DNA of 64,000 nucleotides from Acidimicrobiales bacterium. GTDB lineage: Bacteria > Actinomycetota > Acidimicrobiia > Acidimicrobiales > SZUA-35. The position numbers and the translations under genes were made by a program. Shown here piece after piece: positions 9,098 to 17,430 of the stretch. A model generated the notes under the pieces. The model was not told the origin of the DNA. It worked only from the letters and a program-made list of their open reading frames with translations, and searched no databases. Each line of letters starts with the position of its first letter. The first letter of the stretch is position 1. The DNA is taken from contig JANQPB010000009.1 in assembly GCA_028285495.1 (NCBI GenBank), positions 62,001 to 126,000 on the forward strand, given 5' to 3'.

Positions 9098-10693
9098 CTA
9101 GGGCATCGGCAGGAAGTTGTTGCCCGGATAGTTCTGGAGGTTGTTCAACTTGGCGAACATCCGGGACGTGCCGGTCTGCCCGTAGGAGCAGTTGCGAGAG
9201 GCCCGGATGCAGCCGTTGATCCACAGGTCCATCGCGTCGTCGTTCCAGCCGCCGAACCAGTCGGCGTGCAGCGTGGCCCCCGGGCCGGTGTTGAAACCGC
9301 CCGATCGGTCCGATGACAGATACCACCCGCTCGTGTTGCCGGCCGGGAAGTACAGCAGGATCGTGATCTGCGGGAGACGAACCGGATGGCTCGACGGGCA
9401 GGTCTCGTTGTCGTTGGCGAAGTACATGTGGGAGATGTGGTCGGACGAGTCCAGGTTCCGACCGTCCCAGCAGTTGGGGAACTGCACGTAGGCGTTGATC
9501 GGGTCGTTGCCGCAGTTGTTGGGGATGCGGTTCGAGCGGTTGTACGAGGTGCCGCTGGCCCCGCACGACCACCCGAGTCGCTGGCTGGCGGTGAACGACT
9601 CGCTGGTCGTGTTGCCGACCACCATCTTGAGGCCCTGGGGCATGGCCACGGTCTGCGACGGCATCGTGGTCTTGTAGTAGAGGATGATCTGGTCCGGGAC
9701 CACGAGGTTGCCCTTGCCGTCGTGCACCGCTGGTGTCCAGTAGCCCGACCGGTTCAGCTCGAAGCCGTTGCAGCTGCTGCCGCCGGAGTTGACCAGGCTG
9801 TCGGTGGTGGTGTTGGCGTCGACTGCGGTGTTGCCGAAGAACATGTGCAGGTGCGAGCGGCCGGGCTGGCCCGGGAAGACGATCGGGTCGTCGTAGGCGA
9901 AGTGTGAGTACGCACACGCCATCCGGAAGTTGCCGTGGGGGTGGGCCCCGTTGTCAGGCTGCGAGGTCGGGATCGTCAGCTCGTTCATCGGGAGCTGGGC
10001 CGACGGCACGTTGGCGAAGCGGCCGAACAGCGGATCCCGGTTGCGGATCGACTCGAACTGCCCCCCGCCGTTGCCCCCGCTCGGCCGGGTGGTCGGTGCG
10101 GTGGTCGGGGGACTGGTGGTCGTCGGCGCCGCCGTGGTCGGCGGGCGTGCCGTGGTCGGGGCGGCCGTGGTCGGCGGCCGGGTCGTGGAGGCGCCGTTGC
10201 CCCCAGACCCGGTCCCCGAACCGGATCCCGCGGTCGGTTGCGGCGTCGTGGCCGCCGTCGACGGGCTCGGCGAGCTGCCGCGGCCGGTCGACCCGTCGGT
10301 GGCCCCGATGGCGCCGCCGGCCGGCGCCCCGGTCGACGGGACGGTGCCGGCGGCCGTCGAGCCGTCGACGGAGATGGTGCCCGGCGTCCCGGTGTCGTCG
10401 CCGCCGGTGCCTGCGGGCTCGGCCCCGGCCCCGGCGGCCGCGGGCGCACCGGCCTCGCCATCCGGATCGACGACCCGGAGCAAGCTCCGATCGGCCACGT
10501 CGGCCAACGCCACGACGGTGGCGGCGTCGTCGGCTGCGAAGCCCTCGTCCGCCGGATCGCCGGCGGCATCGTCGTCGGTGACGATGCGCTGGGCGTCCGG
10601 CTCGTCGCCGGACGAGTCGACGACGATCAACGTGAGGCTCAACCCGGCGGTGAATGCCGCGCCGAGCACGGCCAATCCTCGACCTGGTGTCAT
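9098..10693 (-). CDS. secreted DUF1996 domain protein
   Basis: The 531-residue product starts with a membrane/signal segment (GLAVLGAAFTAGLSLTLIVV). It continues through about 180 residues of Thr/Pro/Ala/Gly-rich linker (runs such as TTAAPTTARPPTTAAPTT) and ends in a DUF1996 domain. Diagnostic pieces are FRMACAYSHFAYDDPIVFPG, then SHLHMFFGNT, SYWTPAVHDG-like text and QIILYYKT. DUF1996 proteins are exported proteins of fungi and actinobacteria with unknown function, sometimes next to cell-wall or carbohydrate-binding modules. The linker implies the domain is held away from the cell surface. It diverges from the adenosine kinase gene across an A/T-rich region with a perfect inverted repeat. Confidence 0.8.
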   Translation of the reverse strand: MTPGRGLAVLGAAFTAGLSLTLIVVDSSGDEPDAQRIVTDDDAAGDPADEGFAADDAATVVALADVADRSLLRVVDPDGEAGAPAAAGAGAEPAGTGGDDTGTPGTISVDGSTAAGTVPSTGAPAGGAIGATDGSTGRGSSPSPSTAATTPQPTAGSGSGTGSGGNGASTTRPPTTAAPTTARPPTTAAPTTTSPPTTAPTTRPSGGNGGGQFESIRNRDPLFGRFANVPSAQLPMNELTIPTSQPDNGAHPHGNFRMACAYSHFAYDDPIVFPGQPGRSHLHMFFGNTAVDANTTTDSLVNSGGSSCNGFELNRSGYWTPAVHDGKGNLVVPDQIILYYKTTMPSQTVAMPQGLKMVVGNTTSESFTASQRLGWSCGASGTSYNRSNRIPNNCGNDPINAYVQFPNCWDGRNLDSSDHISHMYFANDNETCPSSHPVRLPQITILLYFPAGNTSGWYLSSDRSGGFNTGPGATLHADWFGGWNDDAMDLWINGCIRASRNCSYGQTGTSRMFAKLNNLQNYPGNNFLPMP

Positions 10694-10775
10694 GTCAAGC
10701 AGCTCTCCTGCGACTCGCTACCCGCCAAGGGAACTCGATTTGTTTGTAACGGGCTGCGATCCGTTTCGCAACCCA

Positions 10776-10805
10776 AACGCAATATTACATCGGCGATATT
10801 GCGTT
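10776..10805. promoter_or_regulatory. perfect inverted repeat between divergent genes
   Basis: AACGCAATAT (10776-10785) and ATATTGCGTT (10796-10805) are exact complements around a 10-base spacer, inside the A/T-richest part of the region between the DUF1996 gene and the kinase gene. It looks like an operator for a dimeric regulator; no regulator gene is adjacent. Confidence 0.45.
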
Positions 10806-10947
10806 CCGGGTGGATGCCCGTCATCGGCGTACCCCCATGATGGCCTGGGCAAACCTCCCCGGAGGTGATGCCCTGGCGGGCGAGCTACCGTGCTCTGGGT
10901 TCTCGATCCGGGCCTGCGTCGCCACGCCCGGCCTCCGAAGGAGTGGC

Positions 10948-11919
10948 ATGCAGCCAGTAGAAGTGGTCGGCGTCGGCAACGCCATCGTCGACGTGCTGGT
11001 GACGACCAGCGACGAGTTCGTCGGCGAGCAGGGCCTCGCCAAGGGCTCGATGACGCTGATCGACGCCGATCGCGCTGCAGACCTCTACGGGTTGCTCGGC
11101 CACCGTGCGGTCAAGGCGTCCGGCGGGTCGGCCGCCAACACCGTGGCCGGCGTCGCCTCCTTCGGCGGCTCGTCCGCCTACATCGGCAAGGTCAACGACG
11201 ACGACCTCGGGCAGTTCTTCGCGGACGACATGAACGCCATCGGTGTCAGCTTCGACCAGCCCCCCGGCGTCGGCGGCCCGACCACCGCCATGTGTGTCGT
11301 GCTGGTCACCCCGGACGCCCAGCGGACGATGAGCACCTACCTCGGTGTGTCCGCCCTCCTCGAGCCGCACGACGTCCGGCCAGAGGTGATCGACGGTGCG
11401 GCGCTGCTGTTCTGCGAGGGCTACCTGTGGGACGTCGACTCGGCCAAGCAGGCCATCCGCAAGGCCATGGACATCGCCGCCGCCGGTGGGACCCGGGTCT
11501 CGCTGACCCTGTCGGACACCTTCTGCATCGAGCGCCACCACCAGGAGTTCCTCGAGCTGGTCGCCGGCCCGGTCGACGTCGTGTTCGCCAACCGGGCCGA
11601 GGTCACCACCCTCTACGAGTGCGAGCTCGACGAGGCGGTCGACCGGATCGGCCAGGCCTGCGAGCTGGCCTTCGTCACCCTCGGCGAGCGGGGCTCGCTG
11701 ATCGTCGACAAGGGCGAGATCATCGAGATCGCCCCGGTGCCCGTCGCCGACGTGGTCGACACCACCGGTGCCGGCGACCAGTACGCCGCCGGCGTGCTCT
11801 ACGGCCTGGCCAAAGGCCTGCCGCTGCCCGAGGTCGGTCGGCTCGGTTCCGCTGCGGCCTCCGAGGTCATCTCCCACATCGGGCCACGGCCCGAGCGCCC
11901 GCTGTCCGACTTCCTGTAG
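10948..11919 (+). CDS. adenosine kinase (PfkB family sugar kinase)
   Basis: PfkB-family kinases phosphorylate sugars or nucleosides with ATP. The 323-residue protein has the N-terminal GNAIVDVLV strand, the substrate glycine motif KASGGSAANTVAGVASFGG and the C-terminal catalytic/anion-hole motif DTTGAGDQYAAGVLYG with its aspartate base. The overall layout, with an SAANT motif and a short lid, is the bacterial adenosine/ribokinase branch often annotated as adenosine kinase; the substrate is inferred. The ATG at 10948 is fixed by AAGGAG four bases upstream. An in-frame extension to 10810 lacks a ribosome-binding site. Confidence 0.85.
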   Translation: MQPVEVVGVGNAIVDVLVTTSDEFVGEQGLAKGSMTLIDADRAADLYGLLGHRAVKASGGSAANTVAGVASFGGSSAYIGKVNDDDLGQFFADDMNAIGVSFDQPPGVGGPTTAMCVVLVTPDAQRTMSTYLGVSALLEPHDVRPEVIDGAALLFCEGYLWDVDSAKQAIRKAMDIAAAGGTRVSLTLSDTFCIERHHQEFLELVAGPVDVVFANRAEVTTLYECELDEAVDRIGQACELAFVTLGERGSLIVDKGEIIEIAPVPVADVVDTTGAGDQYAAGVLYGLAKGLPLPEVGRLGSAAASEVISHIGPRPERPLSDFL

Positions 11920-11969
11920 GTCGCGACCCGATCGGTCGGTCCGTCGGGACGCCGGCCGCAGCCGGCGTC

Positions 11970-13022
11970 TCAGCCGGCGGGCCGGACCTCCGGCGGCCCG
12001 AACAGCACGCCCTGGCCCCAGTCGACCTCGAGCGTCCGCAGCAGCTTCGCCTGGGCCTCCGTCTCGACCCCCTCGGCCACCACCCAGGCCCCGGTCCGGT
12101 GGCCGAGGTCGACGACGGCCCGGATGATGGCGGTGGCCTCGGCGCTCGGCAGCGCCGCGATCAGGTCGCCGGCGAGCTTGAGGACGTCCGGTTTGAAGCT
12201 GGTCGCCACCCGGAGGCTGGAGTAGCCGTCGCCGACATCGTCGATGGCGATCCGGACCCCGGCGTTGCGGAGCTTGGTCAGCTGGGCCGCCGCCAGGTCG
12301 ATGTTGGCGTAGCGGTTTCGCTCGGTCGCCTCGAACACGAGCTGGTCGGCGTCGAGGCCGATGTCTTCGGCGTGGCGGATCGTGCGCCTGGCCGCGGCCA
12401 GGTCGAAGGTCCCGTCCGGGGCCATCATGTTGAGGAACAGGAGCCCGGCGCCGAGCCACGGGCCGACGCCCCGGATGGCCAGCTGGCGGGACAGCTGATC
12501 GAGCTCGTCGAGCCAGCCGCCACGGCTGGCCCGCTCGATCAGCTCGGCCGCACCGAGGATCTCGCCGTCGAGCCGTGCCCGGATCAGCGCCTCGAACCCG
12601 ACGACCGAGCGGTTCCCGAGCCGGACGATCGGCTGGTAGCGGACCTCGTAGTCGAGCTGGGCGTTGGTCAGCGCCTCCTGCTCGAGCAGGGTGGCCACCT
12701 GGTCGAGGTCGGCGGCCATCAGCGCCTGCTGCACCAGCTCCTGTGGCGAGGAGTCGACGTCGGCGACGGCGACCTTGACCGCCACGTGTGGCCCCGGTTT
12801 CGACCCGTTCGACAGGCTGTCGACGAGGTGCCCGAGGAAGGCCCGGCCGTTGGTGACCTCCATCCAGAGCACGCCGGAGCGGATGTCGACGGAGTCGGCC
12901 TCGGCGATCAGCGACTCGTCGAGGTGTTGGACCACGGCCGGGTCGCTGGAGCCGAGCAGCACCAGCACGGGATCGGCCCCCGGTAGCTGGAACGTCCCCT
13001 TGACCGCGTTCACGACCCCCAA
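11970..13022 (-). CDS. EAL domain protein, predicted cyclic-di-GMP phosphodiesterase
   Basis: EAL domains hydrolyse cyclic di-GMP. After an N-terminal 110-residue region of unknown type, the EAL domain runs from about residue 125. It shows the signature glutamate in VGFEALIRAR (144), the metal-binding asparagine in FLNMMAPDG, the FEATERNRY strand, the paired aspartates in IAIDDVGDGYSS (usual form DDFGTG), the lysine in FKPDVLKL and the late glutamate in VAEGVETEAQ. All metal and catalytic positions I can identify are kept, so activity is plausible. No GGDEF partner is nearby. The N-terminal part could be a sensor domain (it mentions a possible beta-strand VLVLLGSSDPAVV). Confidence 0.82.
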   Translation of the reverse strand: MGVVNAVKGTFQLPGADPVLVLLGSSDPAVVQHLDESLIAEADSVDIRSGVLWMEVTNGRAFLGHLVDSLSNGSKPGPHVAVKVAVADVDSSPQELVQQALMAADLDQVATLLEQEALTNAQLDYEVRYQPIVRLGNRSVVGFEALIRARLDGEILGAAELIERASRGGWLDELDQLSRQLAIRGVGPWLGAGLLFLNMMAPDGTFDLAAARRTIRHAEDIGLDADQLVFEATERNRYANIDLAAAQLTKLRNAGVRIAIDDVGDGYSSLRVATSFKPDVLKLAGDLIAALPSAEATAIIRAVVDLGHRTGAWVVAEGVETEAQAKLLRTLEVDWGQGVLFGPPEVRPAG

Positions 13023-13067
13023 CGTTACTCAAGCAGCTCCAAGCGTGTGGGCATGGTCGCCGTCGTC

Positions 13068-13094
13068 GTCCCGGGCCGTTTGGCGGCCCGGGAC
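13068..13094 (-). terminator. GC hairpin after the hypothetical gene at 13105
   Basis: A perfect 11-bp stem (13068-13078 with 13084-13094) closes a 5-base loop, 10 bases beyond the stop codon of the minus-strand gene. No T tract follows on the minus strand. Confidence 0.55.
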
Positions 13095-13104
13095 ACGGCT
13101 CGGG

Positions 13105-13701
13105 CTACTCCTCGCTCGCCGGCTCGAACGACAGTGGCAGGTCGCCGAGGCGGACGAGTGTCGAGGTGATCCAGCCTCCGATCGAGCCGAAGTGCTCGTC
13201 GAGGGCGGAGCCGTCCTCGAGGGTCTTCTCGTCGAGCTCGTAGGCGCCCGTGTAGGTGATCTCGACCGCATGGGACACGACGTTCAGGTCGCTGTCGTAG
13301 ACCGTCTCGACCGTCGGGCCGAGCCCGGTCAGCTCCTCGTCGCCGATCTGGGGTGACGTCGGCGGCAGCCCCTCCATGATCAGCATCGGGTTCGGTGTCT
13401 CCGAGAGCCGCTGGACCCGGAACACCACCTCGATCTCGATCGCCGGCCCCTCGGTGAACTCCTCGCCGAGGACCCACGTGCGGTACGCCGATTGGGCCCA
13501 GGTCGGCCACTCGAGCGTCAGGTCGACCTGCACCCGGGGTGGCAGGCCCTCGCCCGGCAGGCCGTAGATCGTCTCCCACGTGATGTCGCCGAGGAGCACG
13601 TCGGTCTGGAACCGCTCCTCCAGCGCCTGCCGCTCCAGGAGCGCGGACTCCAGGGCGTCCCGGAGGGCGCCGATGGCGTCGGTGAAGACGTGGTCAAGCA
13701 C
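13105..13701 (-). CDS. hypothetical protein
   Basis: The 198-residue acidic protein has an N-terminal helical stretch (AIGALRDALESALLERQALEERF) followed by a mostly beta-predicted region with alternating hydrophobics (VQVDLTLEWP, IEIEVVFRVQRL, HAVEITYTGAYEL). No signal peptide, membrane segment or catalytic motif is visible. I do not recognise the family. Coding quality is supported by strong third-position GC bias over its full length and a hairpin after its stop. The GTG start at 13701 has only a weak AGGCGG upstream, so the exact start is open. The helix followed by a beta sheet could be a small structural or phage-tail-like fold, but I have no evidence for a role. Confidence 0.6.
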   Translation of the reverse strand: MLDHVFTDAIGALRDALESALLERQALEERFQTDVLLGDITWETIYGLPGEGLPPRVQVDLTLEWPTWAQSAYRTWVLGEEFTEGPAIEIEVVFRVQRLSETPNPMLIMEGLPPTSPQIGDEELTGLGPTVETVYDSDLNVVSHAVEITYTGAYELDEKTLEDGSALDEHFGSIGGWITSTLVRLGDLPLSFEPASEE

Positions 13702-13804
13702 CGCTGGCCGCCTGGTCGCCCGGCACGGCGGTCATCTGGTTCGGAATTCCTGGCGGATCATGGCTTCAGCGTAGTCTCGACCGGCCCGGCGTCGACCGTC
13801 GACC

Positions 13805-14479
13805 TCAACCGGACGGGTCCGACGCCCCGGCGGGATCGACGTGGGGGGTCATCACGGCGAGGGCGGTGCCGATGCCGAGCGAGCGGGTGTCGATCGTGGC
13901 GATCCGTCGCCCCGGCTGCACGGCGTCCTTCGGTACGGACAGGCGGTCGCCGAGCAGTTCGACGGCGCCGTCGAGATCGGTCGTGGTCAGGGCCAGGCCC
14001 CACACCGCAGCGGGCCGTTCGCCCCGCCCCGGCTCGGGCGCAGCCGCCGGGCCGATCACCTCGAGGATCGTCTCCCCGGCCCACAGGAACACCTGCTGTC
14101 GGAGCGGCTCGGTCCCGGGCACGTCCCGGGTGCGCCTGGCCTCGAACCCCGCATCTTCGAGCGCGGCGATGGTCCTGGCCAGGTGCGGGGTGGCGATCAC
14201 GACGTGATCGAGGCGGCTGACGCCATTCGGGTGGTCGACGGGGTCGCTCGCCGGCTCGTCGACCCAGGTGGTGGCCAGGCCGTCGACGTCATCCGGGCCA
14301 TCCGGTCCGGCCAGTTCCCAGGCGACCACCCCGGCCTCGGTGCCGTCGCCGAACCGCAGCTCGATCGATCCGATGCGGGTGCGGTCGCCGTCGACGGCGA
14401 AGCCGGCCGACGCCCAACCATCGGGCCGGTCGCCGATGTGGAGCCGCCGGAGCTCGGGCGACGGGACCTGGTCGGACAT
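13805..14479 (-). CDS. VOC (glyoxalase-like) family protein
   Basis: The 224-residue product contains a vicinal-oxygen-chelate module beginning LDHVVIATPHLARTIAALED, followed by GFEARRTRDVPG, QQVFLWAGETILEVIGPA and a second half-module (WGLALTTTDLDGAVELLG). VOC proteins bind a metal and act on vicinal oxygens (glyoxalases, dioxygenases, epimerases); the specific reaction is unknown. The His at LDHVV and Glu at ILEVIG are the likely first-module ligands. I take the ATG at 14479 as the start: the frame is open much further upstream, but that part is antisense to the crotonase gene. The first 80 residues form an extra N-terminal region. Confidence 0.75.
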   Translation of the reverse strand: MSDQVPSPELRRLHIGDRPDGWASAGFAVDGDRTRIGSIELRFGDGTEAGVVAWELAGPDGPDDVDGLATTWVDEPASDPVDHPNGVSRLDHVVIATPHLARTIAALEDAGFEARRTRDVPGTEPLRQQVFLWAGETILEVIGPAAAPEPGRGERPAAVWGLALTTTDLDGAVELLGDRLSVPKDAVQPGRRIATIDTRSLGIGTALAVMTPHVDPAGASDPSG

Positions 14480-14656
14480 GGCGGCCAAGGGTAGTTGGTC
14501 GCCGCCGAGCGAGCCCGTCCGCCCCGCCGCCCGACCGGTACCGGCGTTGCCTGCTGTGCCGCCATCCCCGGAGGTGCTAGACACGGCAGTGATCCGCCCG
14601 ACCCGGGCGGACCCGACCGACGGTGGCCGACGAGGCCGAACGAGCGAGGGAGCCCG

Positions 14657-15526
14657 ATGAGCGCCGAGCCCCACCAGTTCAGGACCCTGCGGGTCGCGGT
14701 GGCCGACCACGTTGCCGTGGCCGAGATCGACAACCCGCCGATCAACCTGCTGACCCCCGAGGTGTTCGGCGACCTGCGGGCCCTGCCAGACCACCTGGAG
14801 AACGACACCGACGCCAGGGTGCTGGTGCTGCGGAGCGCCGATCCCGACTTCTTCATCGCCCACTACGACGTCGCCGAGATCCTCGAGTTCCCGATCGACG
14901 GGCCGGCGGTGCGCGACACCGAGCTCAAGGGCTTCCACAAGATGTGCGAGCGCTACCGCACGATGTCGATCCCGACGATCTGCGAGATCAACGGCCGGGT
15001 CGGTGGGGGAGGGGGCGAGTTCTCGGCCTCGTGTGACATGCGGTTCGGCACCGAGACCACGACGCTGTGCCAGATGGAGGTTCCGCTCGGGATCCTTCCC
15101 GGCGGCACGGGGACCCAGCGCCTGCCCCGCCTGCTCGGGCGGGGCCGGGCGATGGAGGTCGTGCTCGGCGGCGACGACATCGACGGAGCCACCCTCGAGC
15201 GGTGGGGGTGGCTCAACCGGCTCCTCCCCGCCGCCGACCTCGGTCCGTTCGTCGATGCCCTGGCGGCCCGGATCGCCGGCTTCCCGCCGGAGGCCGTTGC
15301 CAAGGCCAAGGCGTCGGTCCTGGCCGCCGGCCCCGATCCGACCGAGGGCCTGCTGACCGAGGCTCACCTGTTCCAGGAGACGCTGCGGGTGCCGTCGTCG
15401 CAGGAGCGCATGCGGGCGTTCCTCGAACGAGGCGGGCAGACGCGGGACGGTGAACTGCGGGTCGGTGCGCTCGGCGCCGAGCTCGGGCCGACGGGGTCGG
15501 GCGATGGCGAGGTCGGGCCTTCGTGA
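14657..15526 (+). CDS. enoyl-CoA hydratase/isomerase (crotonase) family protein
   Basis: Crotonase-fold enzymes act on acyl-CoA thioesters. The 289-residue protein shows VAVAEIDNPPINLLTPEV near the N-terminus and an oxyanion-hole region at FFIAHYDVAEIL, where the usual F-x-A-G-x-D is altered (no Gly). The second oxyanion motif GRVGGGGGEFSASCDMRFG and the EVPLGILPGGTGTQRLPRLLG segment are clear. The altered first loop makes the exact reaction uncertain. ATG 14657 follows GAGGGAGCCC. The stop overlaps the GTG of the phosphosugar mutase by four bases, so the two are translationally coupled although their pathways differ. Confidence 0.8.
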   Translation: MSAEPHQFRTLRVAVADHVAVAEIDNPPINLLTPEVFGDLRALPDHLENDTDARVLVLRSADPDFFIAHYDVAEILEFPIDGPAVRDTELKGFHKMCERYRTMSIPTICEINGRVGGGGGEFSASCDMRFGTETTTLCQMEVPLGILPGGTGTQRLPRLLGRGRAMEVVLGGDDIDGATLERWGWLNRLLPAADLGPFVDALAARIAGFPPEAVAKAKASVLAAGPDPTEGLLTEAHLFQETLRVPSSQERMRAFLERGGQTRDGELRVGALGAELGPTGSGDGEVGPS

Positions 15527-17244
15527 GCCGCACCTCCGGCCTTCGGGCCGCAGCCGAGCGCTGGGCCGAGATCGACGTCGAGCACGGCGACGAGATCCGG
15601 CGTCTCCTGGCCGACGCCGACCCGGCCACCGGGCAGCTCGGCGAGCTCTTCGGTTCCCGGGTGGCGTTCGGGACGGCCGGTCTCCGTGCGGCGATGGGGC
15701 CGGGCCCGGCCAGGATGAACCGGCTCGTCGTCCGCCAGACCACCGCCGGTCTGCTCGACTGGCTCGACCCGGAGCCGATCGTGGTCATCGGCTACGACGC
15801 CCGGCATCACAGCCGGCGCTTCGCCAACGACGTCGCCGCCGTCGTGCTCGATCGCGGCGGGCGGGCCCTCGTCGTCGACCGGCCGGCTCCGACCCCCGTG
15901 CTTGCCCTCGCGGTCCTCGATCACGGCGCCGACGCCGGGGTCATGATCACCGCGAGCCACAACCCGGCGGCCGACAACGGCTACAAGCTCTACCTCGGCG
16001 ACGGCATCCAGCTCGTCCAACCGGCCGACGCCGAGATCGCCGCCCTCATCGACCGCGTCGCCGCGCTCGATCCGCTCCCCGCCGTCGCCGGCGCCGACGA
16101 GGATGGGCCGCTACCGGCCGGCGCCGAGGACATCGCCGCCGCGGCCCTGGCCCGTCATCGGGAGGTGGCCATCGCCGCCCTCCTCACCGACCGCCGGCAG
16201 GTCAACGTGCTCTACACGGCCATGCACGGCGTCGGCGGAGCCCACCTGCTCGGCTGCTTCGAGGCCGCCGGGTTCCCCACCCCATCGGTGGTGGACGAGC
16301 AGTTCGAGCCCGACCCCGAGTTCCCGACCGCCCCGTTCCCCAACCCCGAGGAACCGGGCGCCCTCGACCTGGCCCTGGCCGCGGCCGCGGCCTCGGTCGG
16401 CACCGACACCCCGGTCGACGTCGTGATCGCCAACGACCCGGACGCCGACCGTCTCGCCGTCGCCGTGCCCGATCGCTCCGGTCGCTGGTCGCGGCTGACC
16501 GGCGACGAGGTCGGCGCCCTCCTGGTCGACCACGTCCTCCGGCACCGCCCGGGACACGCCGACACCGGCCCCGGCGCCCGCCGGCCGGTGCTGGCCTCGT
16601 CGATCGTGTCGTCCCGCTTCATCGACCGCCTGGCCGAGGCCGGCGGCGCCGACAGCGTCCGCACGCTCACCGGTTTCAAGTGGGTCGCCCGCCCGATCGT
16701 CGACCGGCCGGACGACCCCTACCTGCTCGGCTACGAGGAGGCCCTCGGCTACTGCGTCGGCGACCGGGTACGGGACAAGGACGGCGTCTCGGCTGCGCTC
16801 GTGCTGGCCGAGCTGGCCGCCGGCTGCCGGGACCGGGGAGGGACCCTGCGGGACCGGCTCGACGAGCTGGCGGTGGCCAACGGTCTGCACACCACGGGCC
16901 AGGTCACGGTCCGCCTCGACGACCTCGACGCGGACGAGCGGGAGCGGCTGATGGCCGCCGCCGTCGCGGTCGACCCCCACGAGCTGGCCGGCGTCGGCGT
17001 CGTCGGTCGCGAGGACCTGGCCGAGGGTCGTCACCTCCCGCCGACCGCCGGCGTGGTGCTCGACCTGGCCGACGGGGCCAGGGTGATCGTGCGCCCGAGC
17101 GGGACCGAGCCGAAGATCAAGGCCTACCTCGAGGTCGTGGTCGACGGCGTCTCGGCCGAGGGGATCGACGCGGCCCGAGACGCGACGAACCGCCGCCTGG
17201 CGGACCTGGCGGCGGCCGTCGAGGAGCTGCTCCGAGGCCGCTGA
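15523..17244 (+). CDS. phospho-sugar mutase (phosphoglucomutase/phosphomannomutase type)
   Basis: These enzymes interconvert hexose-1- and hexose-6-phosphates through a phosphoserine. The 573-residue protein has all four domains: FGTAGLRAAMGPGPARMN, the catalytic serine loop GVMITASHNPAADNGYKLY, the magnesium loop NDPDADRLAV, the sugar-binding GYEEALGYC and the phosphate-binding RPSGTEPKIKAYLE. Length and order fit the PgcA/PMM-like branch with the longer spacing, used for glycogen, cell-wall sugar or trehalose precursors; which sugar is preferred is not shown. It starts at a GTG overlapping the crotonase stop. Confidence 0.93.
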   Translation: MSRTSGLRAAAERWAEIDVEHGDEIRRLLADADPATGQLGELFGSRVAFGTAGLRAAMGPGPARMNRLVVRQTTAGLLDWLDPEPIVVIGYDARHHSRRFANDVAAVVLDRGGRALVVDRPAPTPVLALAVLDHGADAGVMITASHNPAADNGYKLYLGDGIQLVQPADAEIAALIDRVAALDPLPAVAGADEDGPLPAGAEDIAAAALARHREVAIAALLTDRRQVNVLYTAMHGVGGAHLLGCFEAAGFPTPSVVDEQFEPDPEFPTAPFPNPEEPGALDLALAAAAASVGTDTPVDVVIANDPDADRLAVAVPDRSGRWSRLTGDEVGALLVDHVLRHRPGHADTGPGARRPVLASSIVSSRFIDRLAEAGGADSVRTLTGFKWVARPIVDRPDDPYLLGYEEALGYCVGDRVRDKDGVSAALVLAELAAGCRDRGGTLRDRLDELAVANGLHTTGQVTVRLDDLDADERERLMAAAVAVDPHELAGVGVVGREDLAEGRHLPPTAGVVLDLADGARVIVRPSGTEPKIKAYLEVVVDGVSAEGIDAARDATNRRLADLAAAVEELLRGR

Positions 17245-17264
17245 GGGCCCCCGGAGGGCTCGGG

Positions 17265-17351
17265 TCAGTTGCGGCCGACGGTGGGCTTGCGCCCGTGGTT
17301 GGCCTTCTTGCGGCGGGCCAGGAGCCGCTTCTTGCGCCTACGCTTCGACAT
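17265..17351 (-). CDS. ribosomal protein bL37-like, 28 residues
   Basis: This tiny gene encodes a 28-residue, almost wholly basic protein starting MSKRRRKKRLLARRKKANHG and ending in GRN. The core (SKR-x-RKKR, then KKANHG-R-KP) matches the bL37 subunit first seen in mycobacterial 50S ribosomes, which binds rRNA. It is slightly longer than the 24-residue mycobacterial form. It lies alone between the phosphosugar mutase and PHP genes, on the minus strand. Genes this short are easily missed by automatic annotation. Confidence 0.8.
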   Translation of the reverse strand: MSKRRRKKRLLARRKKANHGRKPTVGRN

Positions 17352-17430
17352 GGGCACCAAGCCTATCGGGGTCGGGCGCCGGTCCCTGCCGGCACCGGGC
17401 CCGGCCGACCCGGCCGACCCCTGGTCCGGC

